Source: Saccharomycodes ludwigii (Eukaryota > Ascomycota > Saccharomycetes > Saccharomycodales > Saccharomycodaceae). Taken from it: a DNA stretch of 64,000 nt. Below, piece by piece: positions 41,106 to 51,867 of this stretch. The stretch covers positions 2,252,001-2,316,000 of the forward strand of contig NC_060200.1 of NCBI RefSeq assembly GCF_020623625.1, in the 5' to 3' direction. The translations under genes and the position numbers were made by a program. How positions within the stretch are numbered: position 1 is the stretch's first letter; each line of letters starts with the position of its first letter. The notes under the pieces are model-generated. The model saw only the letters and a program-made list of their open reading frames with translations, searched no databases and was not told where the DNA came from.

Positions 41106-43123
41106 TTGGAAATGGATATCAAAAATATGCTAGATAACAACAACAATAGCACCACCAACAACAGCACTCATGTTTCCCTTATTAATAATGATACCAAAGA
41201 TAAAACTTTAACACAATCTGGCACAGAAGTAGTAGACAGTAATGCTGCAAAAATACCAAAAAAAAGAAATAGAATGCTAATAATCGAACAACAGCCATAT
41301 CCCCCTCCAAACAGCGAAATCATTGTTTTGGATGAAGACATAAAAGAAGAAGAGGAGGAGACAGAAGGAACCCAAAAAAAAAAAAAAAAAAAAAAATAGA
41401 AGAAACTACAAGTACTTTATCTTTGAATCTATCTAATAACAAAAAGATTAAATCAGTAACTGCTGAAAAAAATTCCCTGGGTAAATTGAGTATTGCTGAG
41501 GAACTGGCAGTCAATAGGAAAAAGAAAATAAGCAATGTAAGTAGTAACAGCACCTCCGTTCAATCATCGCGTGGCAATTCACCTGCAATATCCACCAGTA
41601 ACAAAAAAGTAATATCTGCAAACACCAATAATGAGGTTCCTAAAACTGAGGTAGCAGCTATTGGAATTCCGTCAGCAACTGAAACTTCATTTAAAAAAGA
41701 TATGGGCCCCAAAAACAATGAGATTATAACGATCAATAACAATAGCAATACTCCTACTCTAAATAACCAACACTCCAAAACAAATGTATCATTTTTAATT
41801 TCAGAGGATAAAGACACATCATCATTACCCTTTTTGCAGTTACCATCCCAGCTGGAAAATAATGCCTTTTCTATACCTGGCTTGAAAACACAACAAAGTT
41901 CTTCATTAGTGCAAAAAAAGAAACCTGAAAATTCATTTGATGCAAAAAAGAGTAATTTGACTCGCAATACTTCCAAAACTAAAACAAAGACTAAAAATGA
42001 AAACAGTAAGGATAAGGGGGAAACTTCGAAGAGTGATTTAAATAATGATTCAAATAACAAAAAAAGCGAGAATACAACTATTCAAAATACAAAAATCATC
42101 AATAATATTAGCACTCCAACCACGGCTCAAAAAGCGTTAGCAACTAAAGCCGCCTCCTTTCCAGTTAATAGTTCTCCATTAATTAAAAATATTCAAAATA
42201 CACCAAAAATATTTTCATCTAAACTTTCCACAGACACTGGCAATAATCCTAAAAATATTCATAAATATGGTTCGACATCAGTATCTGCTACTCCAAGAAA
42301 ACAACAATCGGATATGACTCCTGGCAATAATTTAGTTACAAAGGCGGCTACAACGGTTACTAAGAAGGACAATGGCGAATATCTAGGAACCCCGAAAATT
42401 ATTAAAACAAGTTCATTATTTAACAGTAATATAACCAATCAAAACAACAATGCAGAAGACGACGTTAATAATATTGGCAATGGTGTTATTGTCGTGAATA
42501 TTCCATTGTATACTACGGAAGATAACAACTATTTAGATGAAAATGGTCAAGTTGTTTTTAATTTCACTCAAATTATTAATGATTATAATAAAAAGCACCA
42601 CCCTAAAGCGACTGGCAATAAAAATGTTAATGCAAAACTTGCTGGAAAAAGAAATCTATTAAATGTTTTAGAAAATAAAAATAATTCAAACAAAAATGCA
42701 GATGGTGAAGACGATTTAGGTGAATTACTTGACGATGAACTAAGTGGCGGAGATCTTGATGATTTAACTGGCGACGACGACGTTGATGACGACGAAGATG
42801 CCGATGAAGAAGTAAATGATGGGTATCATGATCCTGGTAACATTGGTAATAGTAAACTAAGTAAAATGATAATGGGCACTGGAGGAAACAATACTCCAAA
42901 TAGTAAAAAACAACCGCATCCAAATAAAGGTAAGAGCAGAATAGGCAAATATGATATAGATGACCCATTTATAGATGATTCTGAATTATTATGGGAAGAA
43001 CAAAGGGCAGCCACCAAGGATGGTTTTTTTGTATTTTCTGGTCCCTTAATTGAGAAAGGACATTATGCTAGTTTTGAAAGGATCGACGGTACAATGAAAA
43101 GAGGGGGAGTCAGAAGCAAGTAA
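41106..43123 (+). CDS. HPC2: Hpc2, subunit of the HIR histone chaperone complex (frame change at an A run)
   Basis: Hpc2, with Hir1-3, forms the HIR complex that deposits H3-H4 outside S phase and represses histone genes. The C-terminus has the conserved Hpc2-related domain: YDIDDPFIDDSELLWEEQ and DGFFVFSGPLIEKGHYASFE, nearly identical to yeast. A mid-protein block (VVNIPLYTTEDNNYLDENGQ) and an IAEELAVNRKK motif (near 41488-41520) also match. The gene reads in two frames: 41106-41399 codes an acidic N-terminus ending in an A23 run (41374-41396) read as poly-Lys, and the rest is in another frame, open from within the run onward. Total length would be about 670 residues (yeast 625). The run may be an assembly length error, slippage-tolerant or a real allele. 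The first ATG after it is at 41423. Confidence 0.9.
41374..41396. repeat. A23 homopolymer inside HPC2
   Basis: Twenty-three A residues between codons for an acidic stretch (EEEEETEGTQ) and IEETTSTLSL. Its length decides the reading frame of the whole gene. Confidence 0.85.
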
Positions 43124-43406
43124 AAATATATTATTATTAAAAAAAAAAAATTTTATATAAAGCACCAAGATCCAAATGTTAGAAGAATAATTGCAAAAGA
43201 AGCGAATCTTATACCCTTTTGCTCTAATCAAGTTGCAAATTGATATTAGTAGAATAAATTTGAAAGTATATATATATATATATATATATATTCCATTTAT
43301 AAAAACAACAACAACAACAATTACATACATATATATATACATATATCTTATCAGTTCTAAGCGCTACAAATTTTATTATCAACAAAGCATTAGCCGAATA
43401 TAATCA
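43124..43406. other. HPC2-YBP convergent 3' region
   Basis: No gene seen. It contains an AT repeat (43268-43291) and a (CAA)n plus (ATAC/ATAT)n stretch (43306-43348). Confidence 0.5.
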
Positions 43407-45701
43407 CTATTTTCCATTTTCTTTATCTTTAATCTTGATAAATGAATATAATGTTTTGTTAGCCATATCAATAAATTGGATTTCAGGATACTTTTCATAT
43501 TGCGAATCATCATTTTTCTTATGGGTCTTCAAAAAAGTACTAATTTCACTGTTTACAATTTCTAATAAATTACTATTCCATTTTTGATAAACACTACAGT
43601 AAAAGTTTAAGTATGATAATAGTATTTGCAAATTTACTTTAAACGAGTCGGACCCATTACTATCGCCAATAGAAGTACCAACATCAAAAATAGTCAATGC
43701 TGATTTCCTAATTGTATCAATACAAAGCATAGTTAATGAGTGAATTGTAGCCATTATATCGTCATTAATTTCAATATAACAACAAGCAGACCCCTTTTCA
43801 GATAAAGTTGGCGAAATGCCCTTGTCTACATTTCTATCGCTATTTTCAGCACTACTATTGGCAGCAGTAAGGTGTAAATTAGACAACTCAATGTTCAAAG
43901 TGGTATTAACGGCAGAAACATTGCATTTTCTTGTCATTAAATCTTTCATAATACTAATAATAAACACTTTCCCCTCCGGATAGGGACAACTTAACAATGT
44001 GTCCTTAATAAACTCAAAAGATACTTTATTAGGTGATAGACATAAAAATCTAGTTAATAAAGTTAAAGAACACATTCTTGAGGCTGCATTGGGTAACAAA
44101 CCAGTATAATTTGGTGTGATATTGTCCAACAATAATAATTGGAAAAATGTAATAAGTATAAAGGATGAAATTTTAGATAATTCTTCCATTAAACTTTCAC
44201 AAGATGCAGCGTGCTTAAAACAATACCATATGAAAAAATAAACACATTCTTTAACAATGTCATTTTTTAAAGCGGGAGAGATGGTTCCTGGAGACGTAAC
44301 TCTTAGAAATAAATAAATCATGTTGGTTAAATTTAGCTGGGGAGGAGCTGATGTAACATCGTTTTTATGATAGTGATAGCAGGCTAACAATAAAATACCA
44401 TCAAAATTAATTGGTATTTTCCTTTCATTCTTCAATTTTGAAAATTCATAAGCTACAGGTAATTGGAAAATAACTTGTGAAATAGCATCTGAAGATGTGG
44501 TTTGTGGAATAGCATTATAGATACTCTTGGATTCTTCACAACACAAGTTAACAAATTCTTTTTCAATATCAACATCAAACGAATTACAAAGTTGATAAAA
44601 TCTTTCATATAATGTAATAAATTCATGGTAAGCGGGATTTTTCTCTAAATCCCTAGCTTTACGAATATCCTCTCGGTTACAACTTATGTTTTCTGAATAA
44701 TATATCCAAGCTAATTGTCCGGTATGCGTATTAAATAAAATGGGGAAGACCGTTGTGGTGAAGTTTACCAATAATTTTCTTTGTAACAGGTTTTCTCCTT
44801 CCTCATCATAATCTGTAATTGGAGCAGTATGGGTAGTAGAATGATATTGCGGTGGTTCATAACCTCTAATAAAAGTGTAAATTCTGCGCAAAATGAAAAA
44901 ACTATCCTGAATTTTAGAATTATTATTGCGAATAAATCTTAGTAGGGAGTCGGTAGACATGGCTAAAAATTTAGATGGAAATGGATTATTATCAATTTTC
45001 CTCATTGTAGAGCTGACCAACTCTTCTAAAATATGAAACTTTAGTTCTAATGTGAATTCAGCTGGATCTCTTGTTAAAACTTGATTAATCTTGCTAAAGT
45101 CTAAATTCATGCAAACTTTTTTCTCTTCTGCTTTTTCATCATCAAAGTTTAGATTATTTAGGAGTTCGCAGCCAGTTAAAAATAACTCTTTTGGATTTCC
45201 ACGTAAAACTAATTCATTAAAACATCTCATAACGATTCTTAATGGTTTATTAAATTTTAATTGAATATTAACGTTGAGGTAATCAAAGCGGATAAATTGC
45301 AACAATATTTTGGGTAGATCCCAACCAATTTCCTTTAATAATCTATCATCAGCTTTAATCAATTCATCCTGCAAGACATCCAAAAACTGTAAAATGAAGG
45401 TTTCATTTGAAGTTTTTAAAAGTTGCTGGGTGTATATGTCTATTATTGTAATTAAAGAAATAGGATCATCAGTACCTTCTTCTTTAAAGGCTCTTTTTAA
45501 ATTATCGCAAATTTCAGCAATATCTAGTATCTGTTTTTGTTCTTGATGTTGTTCTTTCTCATCTTGTGTTCCTTGATCGTTATTTTCTGGAATATCTTTG
45601 GTTATACTTTTTGCAGTATTATCGTTGGAAGGAATAACGTTGGGAACAACAATATCATTATTTTGTCCCTTTTTTTCAATAGAGTTTTTATCTTGAACCA
45701 T
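43407..45701 (-). CDS. YBP1: Ybp1/Ybp2-type protein (Yap1-binding / kinetochore-associated)
   Basis: In S. cerevisiae the duplicated genes YBP1 and YBP2 have separate roles: Ybp1 binds Yap1 and aids its peroxide-induced oxidation by Hyr1/Gpx3, and Ybp2 associates with the central kinetochore. This single 764-residue protein has the family's hallmark near residue 120-165 (DRLLKEIGWDLPKILLQF, then RCFNELVLRGNPKELFL) and an all-helical body. Yeast YBP1 lies between HPC2 and ATG12, and YBP2 between PKP2 and DUO1; here the gene has PKP2-HPC2 on one side and ATG12-DUO1 on the other, so it represents the undivided ancestor. Whether it does one or both jobs cannot be told. It is longer than either yeast protein (674 and 641). 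Confidence 0.88.
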   Translation of the reverse strand: MVQDKNSIEKKGQNNDIVVPNVIPSNDNTAKSITKDIPENNDQGTQDEKEQHQEQKQILDIAEICDNLKRAFKEEGTDDPISLITIIDIYTQQLLKTSNETFILQFLDVLQDELIKADDRLLKEIGWDLPKILLQFIRFDYLNVNIQLKFNKPLRIVMRCFNELVLRGNPKELFLTGCELLNNLNFDDEKAEEKKVCMNLDFSKINQVLTRDPAEFTLELKFHILEELVSSTMRKIDNNPFPSKFLAMSTDSLLRFIRNNNSKIQDSFFILRRIYTFIRGYEPPQYHSTTHTAPITDYDEEGENLLQRKLLVNFTTTVFPILFNTHTGQLAWIYYSENISCNREDIRKARDLEKNPAYHEFITLYERFYQLCNSFDVDIEKEFVNLCCEESKSIYNAIPQTTSSDAISQVIFQLPVAYEFSKLKNERKIPINFDGILLLACYHYHKNDVTSAPPQLNLTNMIYLFLRVTSPGTISPALKNDIVKECVYFFIWYCFKHAASCESLMEELSKISSFILITFFQLLLLDNITPNYTGLLPNAASRMCSLTLLTRFLCLSPNKVSFEFIKDTLLSCPYPEGKVFIISIMKDLMTRKCNVSAVNTTLNIELSNLHLTAANSSAENSDRNVDKGISPTLSEKGSACCYIEINDDIMATIHSLTMLCIDTIRKSALTIFDVGTSIGDSNGSDSFKVNLQILLSYLNFYCSVYQKWNSNLLEIVNSEISTFLKTHKKNDDSQYEKYPEIQFIDMANKTLYSFIKIKDKENGK

Positions 45702-46089
45702 TTGTTATATGCAAGTACAAAAGTTAGTCTATTTTATTTTATTTTGTTTCTTTCTCACGTTCCTCTGACACAAGCAGGCGAAGATAAAAGTGAAAGTGAA
45801 AGTGAAAGTGAAGAGTAAAAAGAAAAGAAAATAAAAATCAAGTTTATATATAACTTTTTTCTCCTTTCTTTTTAAGTTATGTAATTTATTATTAAAGAAT
45901 TAATTTGTATTTATAAGCTCATTAAATTTGCCAATACGTAAAAATTGCCTTATATCCGAAAAGCGATGCAAAATAAAATAAAATAAAATGTTTTTTCTTT
46001 TCTTTTCAAGACCGAAACACAGCGGACTAATTAAAAAAATGGATAAAAATAAATTAAGGGGCAGAAAAAATGCAATTTTTATTTAAAAA

Positions 46090-46124
<35 letters not shown>

Positions 46125-46213
46125 TTTTAATTATATTGAATCAGCTGTTCTTGAGTAGATTACACTAACATACGTTTTAAAAATAATTAAAAAGAACCCT
46201 CCCCCTACCAATA
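45702..46213. other. Divergent YBP-ATG12 promoter region
   Basis: No gene seen. It contains GTGAAA repeats (45788-45812), AT-rich DNA, an AAAAT array (45971-45990) and a long A run (46093-46120) about 90 bases upstream of ATG12. Confidence 0.5.
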
Positions 46214-46762
46214 ATGGATCACAGTAATGCTAACGTAAAACCAGAGAAACAAGATCTTGCCATTTCTGATAACAGCAGTCTCAATGAAAAAAAAAAAATC
46301 AACATCTCTGAACAATTACAATTTATCTCACAGCAGTTAGATCAATTAACCCACACATCTACCAACAACACTAGTGACAGCAGCAATATTACTGGTATTG
46401 ATACTACTACTAATAACACCAACAATAATTCCAAGGAAACTTCAGATTTTAATTCCAAAAGAATACCCATAAACATTTCACAGGATAATATTAAAAATAA
46501 TAAGGAAAAGATTAACATACGATTCAGTCCCATAGGTGGGTCTATTAAACAGATAAATACCAAGATGATCATAGCTTCTTACCAGCCATTCTCAACAATA
46601 ATACAATACATTAAAAAAAGGTTGAATTTACCGCATGTTTATTTATACATAAACAATTCATTTGCTCCTTCAGGTCAACAATTAGTTGGTGAACTATACG
46701 AGCAGTTTGGAATCGGTGATGAATTGTGTGTAAGTTATTGTGGCGGCGTAGCCTTTGGTTGA
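46214..46762 (+). CDS. ATG12: Ubiquitin-like autophagy protein Atg12
   Basis: Atg12 is conjugated through its C-terminal glycine to Atg5 by Atg7 and Atg10; the conjugate with Atg16 drives Atg8 lipidation in autophagosome formation. The 182-residue protein (yeast 186) has a disordered Asn/Ser/Thr-rich N-terminal half and a ubiquitin-fold C-terminal half starting about residue 98 (KINIRFSPIGGS). The end is diagnostic: YLYINNSFAPSGQQLVGELY and the terminal SYCGGVAFG, with Gly182 last. It is divergent from the YBP gene, as in yeast YBR216C-YBR217W. Confidence 0.97.
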   Translation: MDHSNANVKPEKQDLAISDNSSLNEKKKINISEQLQFISQQLDQLTHTSTNNTSDSSNITGIDTTTNNTNNNSKETSDFNSKRIPINISQDNIKNNKEKINIRFSPIGGSIKQINTKMIIASYQPFSTIIQYIKKRLNLPHVYLYINNSFAPSGQQLVGELYEQFGIGDELCVSYCGGVAFG

Positions 46763-47021
46763 AGTAATAGTTTTATTATTGCATAATTACCCACTGTATT
46801 AATTTGGTAGCATTGAACAATGTTACAATTCTATTCGTAATAAGCTATTTAAAGTATATAGAGAAAAAGCTGTCAGAATTATGAATATGCGACTTAATTA
46901 TTTTTCTTTGTTGGCGTCACACCATTTGTATAAGTTGCGTTACAAATCTTTATTTGATATATAAATGATTTATTTGCTGTTATTTATCACAGGTGTTAAT
47001 AATTATAATATTCGCATCTAT

Positions 47022-47059
<38 letters not shown>

Positions 47060-47163
47060 CCTTTTATCTTACACTCCAAAAAAATATTAGTTGTATAAAA
47101 AACACCACCAACAAAAAAGGAAGAACTTATAATATCTACACAGAACTGGCTAAAGTTACGTGC
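46763..47163. other. ATG12 3' flank and DUO1 promoter
   Basis: No gene seen. The main feature is a T run of about 36 bases (47024-47059), roughly 105 bases upstream of the DUO1 start. It is in frame with DUO1 and open, but the Phe-rich product it would add is not credible. Confidence 0.5.
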
Positions 47164-48018
47164 ATGATGCAGAATAACAACAATAATCCTAAAGATGGAA
47201 ACAATACTGAAAATAATAATAGCAATAGTACTTTAGATAATGAAACTATGGATAAATTAATACCTACCTTATTTAACCAAATGAATACTACAATGCTACT
47301 GCAACAAAATTCAAACAACAGATTCTCTATACCCGATGGCATTTTCAATTCCAATCACGTTACCAATTTTGATAATACCAATAAAATCACTGGTTTGGGC
47401 CCCATCATCAACCATCCTCAGAAAAGAAGAACAACCCTATTAAGTAGTATAAGCAATAACAATACCAATAAAATAAAAAGTGTAAATGCTAAGATTGCAG
47501 CTTTGATTAAAGAAAGTGAACAATTGGATTCAATTATACCTGTGATCAACACATTAACCCATGATATCTTGCAAAAGAAAACATCAAATGATATAACAAA
47601 ACTACATGGAAGTACTACTCAATCTTTATTATTATTGGGTAAATATAATAAGATTTTTAAAGAAAGTGAAAAGTTGATTGAATTGAGTAACAATTACAAT
47701 GTTCTATATAACATGCTAGGTACGCATACCAGTGCTAGTCCAGACGTCAATAATAATACTAATAATTCTAAGACTGTTATCGACAAAGTTATTTTGAATG
47801 TCCTTTCTACCAAAACGAAAAAATTGGATGATTTAAACAAAAAATTAATTGATTTACAAAAAAAAAAGACAGCAACTGGGAATAATCACAGTAATAATAA
47901 TGATAGTAAAAATCCCCTCACTAGAAATAAGGTTTTAAAACCAAGCTTGATTACAAAGAAAAATATTAAAAACACAAAATCGCAAATAATGAATAAGAGA
48001 AGATTATTTGATCGTTAA
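47164..48018 (+). CDS. DUO1: Duo1, DASH/Dam1 complex subunit
   Basis: Duo1 is a subunit of the ten-protein DASH ring that couples kinetochores to microtubules. I chose the start at 47164 (MMQNNNNN), giving 284 residues, because the frame further upstream is only a translated T run. The best match is DNETMDKLIPTLFNQMNTTM (about 22-41), close to the yeast DDSTIDKLIPQIFNEM. A coiled-coil segment with IKESEQLDSIIPVINTLTHDI follows (yeast KESESLDKITAMIKNVT), then a second helix (VLSTKTKKLDDLNKKLIDLQ) and a basic tail ending RRLFDR (yeast RKMFR). Yeast DUO1 (247 residues) lies between YBP2 and PYC1, the same position as here. Confidence 0.88.
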   Translation: MMQNNNNNPKDGNNTENNNSNSTLDNETMDKLIPTLFNQMNTTMLLQQNSNNRFSIPDGIFNSNHVTNFDNTNKITGLGPIINHPQKRRTTLLSSISNNNTNKIKSVNAKIAALIKESEQLDSIIPVINTLTHDILQKKTSNDITKLHGSTTQSLLLLGKYNKIFKESEKLIELSNNYNVLYNMLGTHTSASPDVNNNTNNSKTVIDKVILNVLSTKTKKLDDLNKKLIDLQKKKTATGNNHSNNNDSKNPLTRNKVLKPSLITKKNIKNTKSQIMNKRRLFDR

Positions 48019-48187
48019 ACTATCTGTTACCAAGCTATGAATCATCATAAGTAACAAATAACCAAATAATTAAATGTAACAATCTATATTGCAAAGAAAG
48101 AGGAGCGAAAAAAAAAAAAAAAACAAATACATCGGAAATACACAACTAAACAATAGTCATGTTATTATTATTGAAAATCATAAAAAG

Positions 48188-48226
<39 letters not shown>

Positions 48227-48333
48227 CAAAATAAATTAATAATATACATCAAAAGACATAGATATAAGAAAAGAGAAGGAATAAATAAATAAATAAATAA
48301 ATAAATAAAATCATTATTCAAATCAAACTACAT
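48019..48333. other. DUO1-PYC convergent 3' region
   Basis: No gene seen. It holds an A run (48108-48123), an AT microsatellite (48189-48222) and an (AATA)n array (48283-48308). Confidence 0.55.
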
Positions 48334-51300
48334 TCATTTTTCTTCTTCATCGTTTTCTTCCAACAAAACTAACAAATCTGAGGCATCAACATTTTCACCG
48401 TCTTTAACCAAAACTTCTTTAACTAAACCATCACTTGGTGAAGAAATAACCATTTCCATCTTCATAGCACTTAAGACTGCAACTGGTTGACCCTTCTTAA
48501 GCAAAGAACCTTTATGGACTTTAACCTCAACAATGACACCAGCCATTGGCGCACCGACCTGCAATGGATCATGAGCATCGGCTTTTGGCTTGGAAACAGT
48601 TTCAACCTTTTGGTTCTTGTCAACAACTGAAACTTTTCTCAATTCACCGTTTAATTCAAAGTAAACTTCTCTTATACCAGTGTCTTTGTTCAATTCACCA
48701 ATAGCTTGCGGTTTAATAATTAAGGTCTTACCTTGTTCAATTGTAACAACAATTTCTTCGCCAACGACAGGAGGACTCAAGAAATTCCTGGTTGGTAGTA
48801 TACTCAAATCACCATATTTTTCCTTCATCTTTTGGAAATCCTCATAAACTTTTGGATACATGTTATAAGAGGCAATGTCACACTCAGAAATAGAATCCCC
48901 GAAGCGACTTTTCAAATCTTCTCCTATTCTTTCCAAATCAAACGGTGGCAATTCCAAACCTGGTCTAACAGTCAACTTTCTTCTTTTGTTTTTCAACACA
49001 TCAGTTCTCAATGGTTCTGGGAAACCACCAAATGGTTGCCCAATCATACCCTCAAAGAAGTCCATGACAGAATCCGGGAAATCTAAAGAAGAAGCCAAAC
49101 GTCTAACATCGTCTGGTGTTAGCTTATTGGTAACCATAAATTGAGCCAAGTCACCGACAACTTTGGAAGTAGGGGTAACCTTGATAATATCTCCCAACAA
49201 GTAGTTCGCCTCGCGATAAGCCTTCTTTGTTTCAATCCACTGTTCACCCAAGCCTAATTGCTGGGCTTGGAACAATAAATTGGTCAATTGTCCACCTGGA
49301 ATTTCGTGCAAGTAGACTTCTGGGTCCGGTCCCTTTATGTCGGCTTCAAAACAACTATACAGCAACCTCATTTGGGCCCAATAATAATCTATTTCACGGA
49401 CCTCGCTAATACTAACATTAGTGTCAATCTCACCATCCAAGGAGGCCAATAGAGCAGAAATACTTGGCTGAGAAGTTAACCCAGACATAGAATTGGTGGC
49501 AACATCTACAACGTCTGCACCAGCTAAAGCAGCAGCAGCCATGGAGGCGACACCGGTACCTGCAGAATCATGTGTATGCACATGTATTGGCAAATCAGGA
49601 TGCTGGGCTCTGATGGACCCAATCAACAACTTAGCAGCAGCCGGCTTCATGGTACCAGCCATATCTTTAATACCTAAAATATGAGTACCCATCTTGACAA
49701 TCTTATTAACAGTGTCCAAATAATAGTCCAAATTGTATTTCTTGCCTGGTTGTAACATATCTCCAGAATAACAGACAGTGGCTTCAACAACCCCACCAGC
49801 CTTTTTAACAGCAGTAACACCGACTTTTAATTGCTCAATATCATTTAAGGCGTCAAAAACTCTAAAGATATCAACACCGTTGTCTTTAGCTTGTTTAACA
49901 AAATGGTCAATGGCATTGTCTGGCAAGGAGGAATAGGCAACACCATTTGCACCTCTTAATAGCATCTGGAAAGGAATATTTGGAACCAATTTTCTTAAAA
50001 TTCTTAAACGCTCCCATGGATCTTCATGCAAAAATCTCATGGCAACATCAAAAGTAGCACCACCCCAACATTCCAAGGCAAATGCACCACTCAAAGCGTG
50101 CGCAGTGGTAGGTGCAATGGCAGCCAAATCGTAAGTACGAACCCTGGTTGCCAACAAAGATTGGTGGGCATCTCTCCAGGTGGTATCCATCAACAAAGTA
50201 CCCTTGAAGTCACGAACAGCTTTAGCGAAACCTTCGGCACCCTTATTTAATAAAACGTTTCTCCAACCGGCTGGTGGAGCCACACTGTTAACATCAATAA
50301 CCTCACCGTTACTATCATGTAGCTGAGGAATGATTGGTTGTGTATGCAATTTAGGTAGCCCCACTTGTCCCTTGATGCTTGAGCCATTAACGGCCAAATC
50401 AGCTAAATAATGCAATAATTTCTGGGCTCTGTTTTTGGAAGAGTGCATTTCAAATAAGGCTGGAGTGTCATCGATAAACGTAGTCCAATAGCTACCATCT
50501 TTGAAAACCGGATGTGTTAACAAAGTCAACAAGAATGGAATATTGGTCTTGACACCTCTAATTCTAAATTCAATTAGAGATCTCAACATCTTTCTTCTAA
50601 CAATTTCATAGGTGGATCCGGAACATGAACATTTAACCAACATAGAATCGTAATGTGGGGAAATAACAGCGCCAGCGTAGGCATTACCACCATCCAATCT
50701 AACACCGTTACCACCAGCTGAACGATAAACCTCTAGTCTACCAGTATCCGGTTGGAAGTTCTTGGCTGGATCTTCAGTGGTTATACGACATTGAATAGCA
50801 AATCCTCTAGTAGTGATTTTGTCTTGTAACAACCCCAATTGTTCTAAAGAAGCACCGGCAGCAATTTGAATTTGAGCTGCAACAATATCAATACCGGTGA
50901 TTTCTTCGGTAATGGTATGTTCGACCTGAATTCTAGGATTGATTTCAATAAAATAGTGTCTGTTCAAATCATCAACCAAAAACTCAGCAGTACCGGCATT
51001 TCTATAACCAGCAGTCTTGGCCAACTTGACAGCATCCGTTAAAATGGCATTACGCACTTCTAATGGCAAAGTTTTAGCTGGTGCAACTTCAACAACCTTT
51101 TGGTGTCTTCTTTGGACAGAACAGTCTCTTTCAAATAAATGGATAACATTTCCATATGCATCAGCAAGTAATTGAACCTCAATATGCTTTGGTTTGTTCA
51201 AAAATCTTTCAACAAAACAGGTACCGTTGCCAAAAGCGGTTTTAGCTTCAGAGGTAGCTCTTTGGAAAGCATCGGCAATATCATCGCCCTCTCTAACAAC

Positions 51301-51867
51301 TCTCATACCTCTACCACCACCACCAAAAGCAGCTTTGATAATAACAGGATAGCCATATTCATCAACAAACTTCTGAGCTTGTTCAACTGTTTCAATAGGA
51401 CCTGGAGTACCAGGGACAACAGGAACATCTGCTTTGGCAGCTAATAATCTTGCGCTGACTTTATCACCAACACTGTCAATAACTTCTGCTGGAGGACCAA
51501 TCCAAGTGATACCAGCTTTTGTAACTTTATCAGCAAATTCACTGTTTTCGGATAAAAACCCATAACCAGGATGAATGAAATCAACACCATGCTTTTTAGC
51601 AATTTTAATGATTTCTTCAATGGCTAGATAAGCGCCAACTGGAGTATATTTGTTTTCACTATTTTCACCAATCAGATAAGCTTCATCGGCTTTTAATCTG
51701 TGCATGGATAACCTATCCTCATTTGAATAGATGGCAACTGTTTTCATGGATAATTCATGTGCAGTTCTAAATATTCTAATTGGGATTTCACCCCTGTTGG
51801 CTACTAAAATTTTGTTTTTGTCCCCTAAGATGGATGAGCGTTCATCTCTTAAGATATTTAAAGTCAT
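48334..51867 (-). CDS. PYC1: Pyruvate carboxylase
   Basis: This cytosolic biotin enzyme makes oxaloacetate from pyruvate, bicarbonate and ATP, replenishing the TCA cycle and feeding aspartate synthesis and gluconeogenesis. At 1177 residues it equals yeast Pyc1/Pyc2 (1178/1180). Domains in order: biotin carboxylase (about 18-470, ATP-grasp loop KAAFGGGGRGMRVV), carboxyltransferase (about 550-830, TTWRDAHQSLLATRVRT, metal ligands in HVHTHDSAGT) and biotin carboxyl carrier domain (about 1100-1170), with the biotinylated Lys1136 in AMKM. Codon use looks strongly biased, suggesting high expression. Yeast has PYC2 beside ATG12 and PYC1 beside DUO1; both neighbours are next to this one gene. Confidence 0.98.
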   Translation of the reverse strand: MTLNILRDERSSILGDKNKILVANRGEIPIRIFRTAHELSMKTVAIYSNEDRLSMHRLKADEAYLIGENSENKYTPVGAYLAIEEIIKIAKKHGVDFIHPGYGFLSENSEFADKVTKAGITWIGPPAEVIDSVGDKVSARLLAAKADVPVVPGTPGPIETVEQAQKFVDEYGYPVIIKAAFGGGGRGMRVVREGDDIADAFQRATSEAKTAFGNGTCFVERFLNKPKHIEVQLLADAYGNVIHLFERDCSVQRRHQKVVEVAPAKTLPLEVRNAILTDAVKLAKTAGYRNAGTAEFLVDDLNRHYFIEINPRIQVEHTITEEITGIDIVAAQIQIAAGASLEQLGLLQDKITTRGFAIQCRITTEDPAKNFQPDTGRLEVYRSAGGNGVRLDGGNAYAGAVISPHYDSMLVKCSCSGSTYEIVRRKMLRSLIEFRIRGVKTNIPFLLTLLTHPVFKDGSYWTTFIDDTPALFEMHSSKNRAQKLLHYLADLAVNGSSIKGQVGLPKLHTQPIIPQLHDSNGEVIDVNSVAPPAGWRNVLLNKGAEGFAKAVRDFKGTLLMDTTWRDAHQSLLATRVRTYDLAAIAPTTAHALSGAFALECWGGATFDVAMRFLHEDPWERLRILRKLVPNIPFQMLLRGANGVAYSSLPDNAIDHFVKQAKDNGVDIFRVFDALNDIEQLKVGVTAVKKAGGVVEATVCYSGDMLQPGKKYNLDYYLDTVNKIVKMGTHILGIKDMAGTMKPAAAKLLIGSIRAQHPDLPIHVHTHDSAGTGVASMAAAALAGADVVDVATNSMSGLTSQPSISALLASLDGEIDTNVSISEVREIDYYWAQMRLLYSCFEADIKGPDPEVYLHEIPGGQLTNLLFQAQQLGLGEQWIETKKAYREANYLLGDIIKVTPTSKVVGDLAQFMVTNKLTPDDVRRLASSLDFPDSVMDFFEGMIGQPFGGFPEPLRTDVLKNKRRKLTVRPGLELPPFDLERIGEDLKSRFGDSISECDIASYNMYPKVYEDFQKMKEKYGDLSILPTRNFLSPPVVGEEIVVTIEQGKTLIIKPQAIGELNKDTGIREVYFELNGELRKVSVVDKNQKVETVSKPKADAHDPLQVGAPMAGVIVEVKVHKGSLLKKGQPVAVLSAMKMEMVISSPSDGLVKEVLVKDGENVDASDLLVLLEENDEEEK

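Noticed and set aside
46993-47163. Longer DUO1 start with MLIIIIFASMV and poly-Phe
   Set aside because: It is translation of a 36-base T run; yeast Duo1 homology begins after the MMQNNNNN start.
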